Below the pieces are notes generated by a model, which made no database searches, was not told where the DNA came from, and was given only the letters and a program-made list of their open reading frames with translations. Positions 56,387-64,000 of a DNA stretch of 64,000 nucleotides are shown here, piece after piece. Within the stretch, counting starts at the first letter, position 1. Each line of letters opens with the position of its first letter. The translations under genes and the position numbers were made by a program. Source of the stretch: Xanthostigma xanthostigma (taxonomy: Eukaryota; Arthropoda; Insecta; Raphidioptera; Raphidiidae); the NCBI GenBank assembly GCA_963575645.1, contig OY754470.1, positions 8,068,501 to 8,132,500 on the forward strand. The letters are read 5' to 3'.

Positions 56387-57124
56387 AAACGCTTTATATT
56401 AGTTTGGGTTGTAACTAACTATGTATGTAGGTATGTAGGTATGTTTGTATGCATGTATGCATGTAACGGAATCTTTGAGCATAATTTTCACCAATTTCCC
56501 GAAGTCTGATTAATTTGAAACTTTGCATACGTATCAAGGACCGATGACAATGCAATAATGTGATAACAGTTTCCCATTATCCTTATTAGGACCCCCAGGA
56601 TTAATAAATTCTTTTATAGATCCTCAAACTAAAAAGTGAAAAATAAAATATAGTTTAAAAAAAACTAAAAAACACGCTTTATATCGAACTAAAAAGTAAA
56701 AAATAATTGTTTTAAAATAAGCTTAAAAAGCGTTGGGCGCTTTGTTCCACATTTTCGTACATCGAGCGCCCAACGCTTTTTAAGCTTATTTTAAAACAAT
56801 TATTTTTTACTTTTTAGTTCGATATAAAGCGTGTTTTTTAGTTTTTTTTAAACTATATTTTTTAAACTATATTTTATTTTTCACTTTTTAGTTTGAGGAT
56901 CTATAAAAGAATTTATTAATCCTGGGGGTCCTAATAAGGATAATGGGAAACTGTTATCAAATTATTGCATTGTCATCGGTCCTTGATACGTATGCAAAGT
57001 TTCAAATTAATCAGACTTCGGGAAATTGGTGAAAATTATGCTCAAAGATTCCGTTACGGACATACATACATAGTTAGTTACATACATACATAGTTAGTTA
57101 CAACCCAAACTAATATAAAGCGTT
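56387..57124. repeat. Foldback, copy 4: 738-base nested palindrome
   Basis: The tips are ACGCTTTATATTAGTTTGGG on the left and its mirror ending ATATAAAGCGT on the right. Inside each tip is a TATG-rich tract, then a unit of about 150 bases (CCTGGGGGTCCTAATAAGG...CAAAGATTCCGTTACGG) in mirror orientation (56463-56607 and 56920-57076). Then come the arm modules and the apex (56737-56769). So the element is symmetrical over its full length. The unit is repeated further at 57281-57968. Confidence 0.8.
56737..56769 (+). other. Conserved 33-base apex of foldback copy 4
   Basis: The stems here are GCGTTGGGCGC and GCGCCCAACGC, a paired change relative to copies 1 and 2. Apex sequence as in copy 3. Confidence 0.75.
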
Positions 57125-57280
57125 TAATATAGAATTATATTCGTATTTTAATTGGAATGCTTTAATTTTTTTTTTTTTTAAATTATTCAAATTTGTTATT
57201 TTTTAAAGTTTTGTAATTTATTAAATAAACTCATGTTTACTAAAATTTTTTTGCAACATTTTTTATCGGTCAGAATTAAT

Positions 57281-57968
57281 GTCCTGGGGGTCCTAATAAG
57301 GATAATGGGAAACTGTTATCAAATTATTGCATTGTCATCGGTCCTTGATACGTATGCAAAGTTTCAAATTAATCAGACTTCGGGAAATTGGTGAAAATTA
57401 TGCTCAAAGATTCCGTTACGGACATACATACATAGTTATTATTATTAATTATAACTATGTATGTATGTCCGTAACGGAATCTTTGAGCATAATTTTCACC
57501 AATTTCCCGAAGTCTGATTAATTTGAAACTTTGCATACGTATCAAGGACCGATGACAATGCAATAATTTGATAACAGTTTCCCATTATCCTTATTAGGAC
57601 CCCCAGGATTAAAAACTAATATAAAGCGTTTAATTATTAATCCTGGGGGTCCTAATAAGGATAATGGGAAACTGTTATCAAATTATTGCATTGTCATCGG
57701 TCCTTGATACGTATGCAAAGTTTCAAATTAATCAGACTTCGGGAAATTGGTGAAAATTATGCTCAAAGATTCCGTTACGGACATACATACATAGTTACAA
57801 CCCAAACTAATTAATCCTGGGGGTCCTAATAAGGATAATGGGAAACTGTTATCAAATTATTGCATTGTCATCGGTCCTTGATACGTATGCAAAGTTTCAA
57901 ATTAATCAGACTTCGGGAAATTGGTGAAAATTATGCTCAAAGATTCCGTTAGTACATACATACATAGT
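57281..57968. repeat. Four further 150- to 160-base units, two as a palindrome
   Basis: Units at 57281-57440 (+), 57448-57609 (-), 57638-57797 (+) and 57811-57968 (+) match those of foldback copy 4. The first two face each other across about seven bases, giving a nearly perfect palindrome of about 330 bases. ATATAAAGCGTTTAA tips occur between and after units (near 57115, 57620, 57983), so this is a pile-up of partial elements of the same family. Confidence 0.8.
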
Positions 57969-57996
57969 TACAACCCAAACTAATATAAAGCGTTTA

Positions 57997-58456
57997 AAAA
58001 AGACGGGTTGCACTCCGGGAGTGCCGGCAGAAGTGAAAACTTGAATATTAACGTCTTATATTTTCTTTTTTGTTAAAACATGTACAACTATTGTAATTTT
58101 GAAAGAAATAAATTTCATTTCATTTCATTAATTTTTTGCATTTAGAAGCATTGTTTATTTATTGGCAACACTTGTAAATAAAATGGTTTGTATCATAGAT
58201 TGCATTTTTATGTACGATATTTCAACACTAGATGTCTAACGTTGTATAAAAAATAAAATGGTTTGTATCATAGATTGCATTTTTATGTACGATATTTCAA
58301 CGCTAGATGTCTAACGTTGTATAAAAAGTATCTGGCAATTACTATCACTTAGAGAGTCTCACCCAGTTCTTACTTTTCCTGACGCGAGTTTAACATTTTT
58401 TACCCATTACAAAAAAAGTGTACAACGCCGCTAAAGAAGTTTTCACTTCAAAAATA
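57997..58456. repeat. GACGGGTTGCACTCC element family, copy 3 with internal duplication
   Basis: It runs from AAAAGACGGGTTGCACTCCG to AACGCCGCTAAAGAAGTTTT and CACTTCAAAAA. A 76-base segment (AATGGTTTGTATCATAGATT to CTAACGTTGTATAAA) occurs twice in tandem (58178-58330). The copy at 28890-29143 has it once. It ends 75 bases before exon A of the cyclase. Confidence 0.65.
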
Positions 58457-58530
58457 TGAAATCCCGTTTGCCATCCTTGGATTAGAATTATTAGTGGCTA
58501 TTATATTATTTGAGAATGGATGAAACTTAC

Positions 58531-58741
58531 TTCCGTACACGGCTGAGCATGCGCAGACGGTGAACGTGGTGGCTACGATCCGTTCAAGTCTGTCGGGTGC
58601 TGGGAGGCTGGTCGGAGGCAGGAGTAAATCAGCAATGCAGATTGTTAGCAGCACGGCGCAGAGAACTAACAGCAAACCTAACAGGTGCGTCATGTTGCTT
58701 TGGTTCATACGCAGAAAATAACGCTGGTACAACATCTCCAC
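58531..58741 (-). CDS. Ac3: Adenylyl cyclase, ADCY5/6-like: exon A (entry to TM1-TM2)
   Basis: The exon has 211 bases, acceptor TTGTTACAG, donor GTAAGTTT. It encodes VEMLYQRYFLRMNQSNMTHL, LGLLLVLCAVLLTICIADLL, LPPTSLPAPDRLERIVATTF and TVCACSAVYG, then one base of a codon completed by exon B. LYQRYFLRMNQS matches LYQRYFFRLNQS, which stands just before TM1 in ADCY5/6. Residues about 19-37 and 56-70 (running into exon B) are TM1 and TM2. Because the acceptor is good and the frame is open on both sides, at least one further exon with the N-terminus lies upstream, outside what I can identify. Confidence 0.93.
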
Positions 58742-58954
58742 CTGTAACAATGCCCTTTGTTCGTTATTATATCTACATTAACGAAATTTACAGTTGTATA
58801 ACTCGTTAAGTCGACTTGACTCAAGTAACTTGACACATGTAAATTACTCTTTAAACATTCGTTAATATATTATGCAGATTTTACATTTGTCAGGTTATGG
58901 CATTCAAGTTATATAAGTATTTATAGCCAAGGGTGAATCTAGATAGAGACTTAT

Positions 58955-59672
58955 GGCCCCCATACACCTCGTTCTTTTTTGGCAGTTTTAACCGCCGGGT
59001 AAAACTGTACGGTTAAACACGAACAACGGCCATCCCCATACACCTCGTTCTTTTATGGCAGTTTTAACCGCACGGGTAAAACTGTACGGTTAATTTAAAC
59101 ACGAACAACGGCCATATCCACACAGAGGCGTAGTTTCGTTCAGTTTTTCTGAAGTCGTGGCATCATTAATACGATCTGCTTTGATGGAAATTACAATAAT
59201 ATTAATATTATTTTATGTTTAATAAACATAAATAAACAATATAATGCAAAAATAATTAATAAAATTGATTAATATTAGTCTAAATTAGAGTGTTTTATTT
59301 GACACCATTATTTTTTCCTCTAAATTAATCAATATGTTTATAGCAATTTTCATTTATTTTTGTCAAAATTGCTTAGCACTAAAACGGTTAAAATATAAAT
59401 CAATACTCAAACTAATTACAATCATTTAATTAATATGACTTATTTGCTGTACGTCGCACCACTGAATAAACACGTCGATTCTTATCGGAAAGCGCCACAC
59501 ATTACGATTTAAAACGACAACCAGCAAACACGTCGTGTTTAAAATCAAGCTTCGGCAGATAAAAAAACTGCCGTGTTTCATCGACAGTTTTTGCCCATAC
59601 ACTTCGGTTTTGACCGACGTGTTTTATCGTGACGATGAAAACTGCCAAAAAAGAACGAGGTGTATGGGGGCC
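58955..59672. mobile_element. Harbinger-like non-autonomous element, copy 2
   Basis: Same as 55299-56015, including the tandem duplication of the left end. TTA lies at 58951-58953 and 59673-59675, consistent with a PIF/Harbinger target duplication if one extra T belongs to the element. The two copies flank exon A at 2.5 kb and 0.2 kb. Confidence 0.75.
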
Positions 59673-59824
59673 TTAATAGGGCTTAATCCTAGATTTCCAA
59701 GTGTTAAGAGTCTACAAAAATGAACTATTATCAAACGTTTTTAATACTTTTTTGTTAACAATGAGCACTTATCGTATAGTAAAAAATAGTTAATACAAAT
59801 AATCATCATTTATCATGAATGTTT

Positions 59825-59866
59825 TTTATAATAATATAATATAATAATAATATAATAATAAGCAAA
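59825..59866. repeat. TAATA simple repeat
   Basis: Run of ATAATATAATATAATAATA-type sequence. No other feature. Confidence 0.7.
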
Positions 59867-60380
59867 CAACTCGAAATTGCAAAGTTCTGGGTTTGATACC
59901 CAGTCTTAAACTTCCCGCGTAATATATTAAAATAAATCTGGTCTTGAATAAAATTTGAAGAAAGTACGGTCAAAGCCTTTAAAATCTGGTTAAATTGTAA
60001 CTACAGCTAAAAGGTTTACAAACTTAAAAATGTGCCGGGCGGTAGCGGTCGTTATTATAATACAGCTTTAAATAAATATTTAATAAGCTACCAATTATAA
60101 CGCTAGGGAAGTACCCAGATTACGTTGGAAAGACGATAAAGTAGACCGAGAGCTGGTAACAAATTTAGGCTAGGTAATTTAGGCACGCGAAAAATATTTA
60201 ATGGGTGCCTCTATACACTAGTGTAACAGTGAATAAAAAGTCTAGGGAGCCGTTAGCGATTATTTACTTTCATAAAAGAAAGGGTTTTCCTCTTAATTCT
60301 TGTGGATATAGATAGATAGATATATTTACACACAATAAGATATTTTAATTATTCCTTACACAAGATAGTTTTAAAATAAG

Positions 60381-61058
60381 TTTTGACGTGATAACGTCTT
60401 ATAAATTGATGAATCACCAATCTTATAAATTGATAAAACACCGGCTGCATGTACGAAAAAGTGTAACGTTCCTAACGATCGTAACGTTCCTAACGTAACG
60501 TTCCTAACGCGTAACGTTCCGCCTGACCCTGTGCGTGCTTTTTGCTAATTTCTCGCTCAATTTAAATCAGATCGGTTTGAAACCAGTCTTAAACGAAAGA
60601 GGAGAACATTTTACATAGATTTCGTATAACAGAATTTGCCTGAACAGTTTTTTTATACAAATTTATATAGAAAAATAGCTGTATAAATGCAATGTTGTCT
60701 AATGCATGGCGCGACGCGGTCGGTCGTCTTTGTTTGCCGTACATGGAAATTAGAAAATAACGTATGTCTTGTCTTAACATGAAAACGGCTGCATTTCTAA
60801 TGTTTAATTCAATTTTTTGACATTAGTATTTTGTGAAATGCAACGCCTTCTAAGTTAAGTATTGGAATAACTAATTATTATTAGAACATAATACTTTGAC
60901 AGTTGCAAACGTCACTTTTGACATTTCTTATCATTCCGACACCAAGGATAAGCGGATTGAAACCAAATTTTGGGAGGTTTAGGTTATGTATTACGGAATA
61001 CGTTATCACGTAAAACTATCGTCCGTAAACCGACTTTACAGACAACCAATTTTTTTTA
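60381..61058 (+). repeat. GACGTGATAACGTC repeat family, copy 5
   Basis: Both ends are present. The GTAACGTTCCTAACG motif near the left is locally multiplied (60463-60520). Its ATAAATTGATGAATCACCAA block is duplicated as in the copy at 15490-16080, so these two share a more recent ancestor. Confidence 0.65.
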
Positions 61059-61232
61059 GTAAGGAAGACTATTAACGGGCGAAATAGCCAATTTAGAGTT
61101 CTAATTCATAAACGTTGAAAGACTGTCCTATATACTATACCTATTGTTGTATCTATCTATTGTTGTAATGTAGAAATACATGTATAGGTGTAAAATAATA
61201 TTAAGTGTAAAATTTTTATATCTTAGTTGGTC

Positions 61233-61261
61233 CTGAGGATACTAACAAACGTTGACGAAAC
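61233..61261 (+). ncRNA. Hammerhead-like motif (h)
   Basis: CTGAGGA (61233-61239), T, a weak hairpin (CTAAC...GTTGAC), then GAAAC (61257-61261). It lies between inverted arms GGGCGAAATAGCCAATTTAG (61077-61103) and AACTCTAAATTGGCTATTTC (61291-61320). Stem II is weak, so this copy is the least certain. Confidence 0.35.
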
Positions 61262-61520
61262 GTCGACTATACTTTAAAAATAAAAATTCTCTAGAACTCT
61301 AAATTGGCTATTTCACCCCTTACTATCAAGATCACAGCCGTCATCTTATGAACATAAGTATTTTATTTAAAATAATTCACGTTTTATGACCATAATTCTT
61401 ATTTTAATTGGTTTGTTTTTTGTTTATTTTTAGATATACACTTATAATTTTTAATGTGCTGTTAACAATCTGTAATCTTTTAAGATATATCGACAATTTT
61501 TTAAATATTCATTTTTACAC

Positions 61521-61556
61521 CTGATGATGACAACTAGGTTTGTCGAAACATGTTGT
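61521..61556 (+). ncRNA. Hammerhead-like motif (g), canonical CTGATGA
   Basis: CTGATGA (61521-61527), T, stem II GACAA (61529-61533) with TTGTC (61540-61544), then GAAAC (61545-61549). This is the only copy with the textbook CTGATGA core. A stem III of ACA/TGT is possible but short. Confidence 0.5.
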
Positions 61557-61827
61557 GCATTATTTTAAATAAAAAACTTCTTTTCAAACTATCTTGTGTA
61601 AGGAATAATTAAAATATATTTATATCTAGATTATTTACCTACTGCTCAATCATCATGTTTGCGAAAAAGTTATCCCAAAAAAATATTTTTTGGCACTTCG
61701 AAATTTAAATAATTAAATTTTTTTAATTCATTAAAATAAAATGGCAAACAATTAGATCGGTCACAAAACATGTCTAGATTACCACAAAGTAATTGGTAAA
61801 AATCATGTGGGCGCGTACATTTTTATT

Positions 61828-61990
61828 AAATAAATAAAATTATCGACCAATTTTTCAGACAAATACCTATATTAACAAAAAATAATAACGTTAATGTATT
61901 AATTATTATTTTTTGTAAATATATTTGTCTGAAAAATTGGTGGATAATTTTATTTATTGAAGAGTTCTGATCAGACGTTAATCAAAGATT
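61828..61990. repeat. Penelope-like remnant without ribozyme core
   Basis: TAAATAAAATTATCGACC and AATTTTTCAGACAAATA at the left, mirrored on the right and followed by TGAAGAGTTCTGATCAGACG and TTAATCAAAGATT. Between them are AT-rich bases and ATAACGTTAATGTATTAATT, the sequence just 3' of the hammerhead core in relatives. The core is deleted. Confidence 0.6.
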
Positions 61991-62873
61991 AGAATGTTCA
62001 TTAAATGTTCTTAAAAATATTTGCAAACATGCCAGACGGATTCAGTAGTTAGTGCGACAGAGAAAAGTTTCAGGGCGGACTTAGATGTCGGGACCCTGGC
62101 CCGCCGTGTCATGATTGGCTGCGAGAGAGACCACGTGACTCGAAATTACGACCACTTTTTATTCAAGTATCGTGAATTTAATTAAATTATTGCATCCTGA
62201 TAAGGCTATATCTCCGTGCAATCGCTGTTTCATTATACGTACTTCATGGCATTCTTTGTACTGAAAATATAAACGAAAAACAACGGAAGCTTTTTTAATT
62301 TACGCTTTATTTTGATTTCTTACACAAATTTTTATTAAATCTGTTGTTCTTTGTAATGTTTACTTTTAAGATACGACTGTAAATTAATATCACGGAGCTG
62401 TATTTATCTTTCGTAGTTTTGCTTCAACATTTTAAGAAAAGCTATTCTTATTATAAAGGATCAAGACGCATAAAATAATTCATGTCCGGAGTTGTGTATC
62501 TGACATTTTTTTTTTATAATTATTCATTTTCATTGCATGTACGTCACTGAATTTACACGCGAAGTTACCTTATGAAATTATGGCTACTCTACCCGGCTCC
62601 GTGAATTAGAATTTCATTATTTTCCAAAAATACCGACAGAATCTTCAAAATTCACCCACTTCTCGTTCATCCATTGAAGTAGTCTTTTTCTAAAAAACCT
62701 TCGAACATTTATTTATTTTTTTTAGAAGAGTATTTTTCTCTTCAAGTTCAAGTTGTTTCAGAGATACATCTACATTTCATGGAAGCTTCAAGACTCGTTT
62801 TTATCAGTTAAGACGCAAATATAAAGTTTTCCTTCGATTTTTACAAAGAACTGTTTGTATTTCGATCTTAAGA

Positions 62874-63160
62874 GTGGATTTTTTTAACACTAAGTTTAGA
62901 TATGATATCCTACTACCAAAGCCAAACCTAACTCTCTATACTAAAAGTCCGTTTTATAGCAGTACTAAAGTTTTTAACCATCTCCCTAATTATATAAAAA
63001 AATTGACAAATTTAATATTTAAGAGAGAATTAAAAAAATATTTGATTGATGCATGTCCTTCTCGATAGATGCATTTTTTATTGTATAATCTTTGTAACTT
63101 TTGACAATTTCCTTGCAATTTGTATTTTTGTTTAGGAAAATAAATTTATTATTATTATTA
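62874..63160 (+). pseudogene. LINE 3' end: C-terminal fragment and ATT tail
   Basis: The frame encodes TKFRYDILLPKPNLTLYTKS, PFYSSTKVFNHLPNYIKKLT and NLIFKRELKKYLIDACPSR before a stop (63066-63068). The pattern (YNLP...L-KSP-Y-----FN-LP--IK------F-R-LK-YL) is the end of CR1/Jockey-type LINE proteins. The tail ends TTATTATTATTATTATCC at about 63160. It is 5'-truncated. Related to, but not the same family copy as, 42240-42705. Confidence 0.6.
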
Positions 63161-63244
63161 TCCTTTGAGCTAAGAATGCACGGATTTAGGATTTTTCTCG
63201 TTTGTTTAGGGCTAAATTTTAATCAGGAAGTTGATCTTCTTTTA

Positions 63245-63345
63245 AAATAAATAAAATTGTCGACCAATTTTTTTCAGACCATATATATTGGTCGACAGTT
63301 TTATTTATTTGAAGAGTTCTATTCAGACGTTAATCAAAGATTTGA
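63245..63345. repeat. Penelope-like palindromic end pair
   Basis: AATAAATAAAATTGTCGACC with its mirror GGTCGACAGTTTTATTTATT, then GAAGAGTTCTATTCAGACGT and TAATCAAAGATTTGATCTTC. No ribozyme core. Closest to 1543-1745. Confidence 0.6.
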
Positions 63346-63377
63346 TCTTCTTTTAAATATGCGTATATGTATAGACT

Positions 63378-63800
63378 AGCCGTTACCCGCGCTTCGCACC
63401 CGATTGAGACGAAACATGGATGCATTCCCATTATTTGGCATAGTTACTCCTTTCTCGACGTAGACACCCCTAATCAATTTCAAAATTAATGACATTCACG
63501 TGATCAACGTCCTGCATGATAAACCTTGAAAATGACGCCCATGTTGATTTTTAGACTGTGTACCTCTTTTCACCCTCTGAAGGGGTTGTTTTTGAAAAAG
63601 CACGAAACGCGTGTTTATTTATTTGTTGACAGAAATAGGTAATCCTGCTAATTTGCAAATTTTGAACCCCCGGTACACCCTTTTAGGAGTTTAATTTTTA
63701 AAAATACTACGTCATAATAACTATCTGAGTGCCAAATTTCAGCTCAATCTGTCCAGTGGTTTGAGCTCTGCTTTGATTATTCAGTCAGTCACGGTTTCCT
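63378..63800 (-). repeat. Possible Helitron or LINE-tail repeat
   Basis: ACTAGCCGTTACCCGCGCTT at the left reads CGCGGGTAACGGCTAGT on the minus strand, a Helitron-like CTAG/T tip. The far part (GTGCCAAATTTCAGCTCAAT, GTCCAGTGGTTTGAGC) resembles dispersed insect repeats. CTACGTCATAATAACTATCT also occurs near 28180 with CCCTTTTAGGGGTT, supporting repetition. No second end was fixed. Confidence 0.4.
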
Positions 63801-64000
63801 TTTATCCTACTCTCTCATTACAGCTCTCTTGTGGTCGTACCTGAAGAGTGATAATAAACTCTTGTAAAAAAAGTATATTTTCCAAAATTTTATAACCGTC
63901 AACAGTTTAAACTTTAAATGTTTGCGAAATAATATAGAATGATGACACAATTCCCCATGGCTGTTCATAACTTGTTAATTATAGTTTATTAAATTGTTCC

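Larger units (their letters stand above)
52833..58530 (-). other. Intron between exons A and B
   Basis: A 5698-base intron with a Helitron (53087-53817), a Harbinger-like element (55299-56015), a palindrome complex (56173-57968) and a short element (57997-58456). The stretch 53818-55298 shows nothing I can name. Confidence 0.8.
60305..61640. repeat. Composite bounded by inverted 45-base arms
   Basis: ATTTTAATTATTCCTTACAC then AAGATAGTTTTAAA (60325-60376) and its mirror AAACTATCTTGTGTAAGGAA (61587-61620) bound the region. It contains the repeat at 60381-61058, a smaller inverted-repeat element (61062-61323) with hammerhead-like motif (h), and motif (g) just inside the right arm. Confidence 0.55.
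58742..64000 (-). other. Intron or 5' flank upstream of exon A (partial)
   Basis: No upstream cyclase exon was recognised. The region holds a Harbinger-like element, a GACGTGATAACGTC repeat, several Penelope-like pieces and a LINE 3' end. Stretches 59673-60300, 61991-62880 and 63801-64000 show nothing I can name. Confidence 0.6.

Noticed and set aside
57327-57563. Two reading frames on opposite strands giving almost the same 64-residue protein
   Set aside because: They are the two arms of a near-perfect palindrome read in mirror; the frame ends in repeat sequence and shows no known domain.
59868-59925. tRNA-like B box (GGGTTTGATACCC)
   Set aside because: No A box at the right distance and no acceptor pairing; could be a SINE scrap, but too short to call.
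1-64000. CRISPR arrays, bacterial operons, rRNA genes
   Set aside because: Repeats here are eukaryotic transposable elements and tandem satellites; no regular repeat-spacer pattern, ribosome-binding sites or rRNA sequence was seen.

Overview
The window is animal, most likely insect and probably lepidopteran nuclear DNA. It is AT-rich and holds only short ORFs. The one clear host gene is broken into small exons with GT/AG splice sites, and most of the remaining sequence is nested transposable elements. The lepidopteran guess rests on non-autonomous Helitrons of a type I associate with moths and butterflies (termini TCTATACTAATAT...CTAG), a tRNA-derived SINE ending in CTTATCCTAA, and numerous short DNA elements. 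This is inference; no species can be named.

Host gene. Six exons on the minus strand (58531-58741, 52741-52832, 51596-51790, 8947-9096, 4493-4614, 1808-1900) join in phase into about 287 residues of a membrane adenylyl cyclase. They cover the segment before the first membrane helix, all six helices of the first membrane cassette, the linker helix, and the start of catalytic domain C1 up to the first metal-binding Asp. The sequence resembles vertebrate ADCY5/6 and fits the fly Ac3 (DAC39E) type, the Ca2+-inhibited, Gs-stimulated cyclases. The N-terminus and everything after the start of C1 lie outside the window. Introns are 5.7, 0.95, 42.5, 4.3 and 2.6 kb, so nearly all of the window is intron of this gene.

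Repeat layout. 1-1745: a tRNA-bearing foldback element, a MITE and a palindromic Penelope-like remnant. 1901-4492: nested inverted repeats and a fossil LTR pair. 4615-8946: a SINE and short DNA elements. 9097-51595: a 42.5-kb intron with hAT, PIF/Harbinger, Tigger-like and Helitron elements, SINEs, two LINE 3' ends, tandem repeats and several foldbacks. 52833-58530: a Helitron, a Harbinger-like element and a 1.8-kb complex of nested palindromes. 58742-64000: a near-identical second Harbinger-like copy, more Penelope-like pieces and a third LINE 3' end.

Most notable. (1) At least nine dispersed sites carry a hammerhead-ribozyme-like core (CTGANGA, hairpin, GAAA), many inside short inverted-repeat elements. 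Two copies of one family differ by a compensatory change in the hairpin. (2) A foldback family (66-840, 18352-18897, 56173-56382, 56387-57124) has a conserved 33-base apex, tandemly repeated arm modules and, in two copies, a tRNA-Leu/Ser-like segment. (3) Helitrons carry a tRNA-Lys-like segment.
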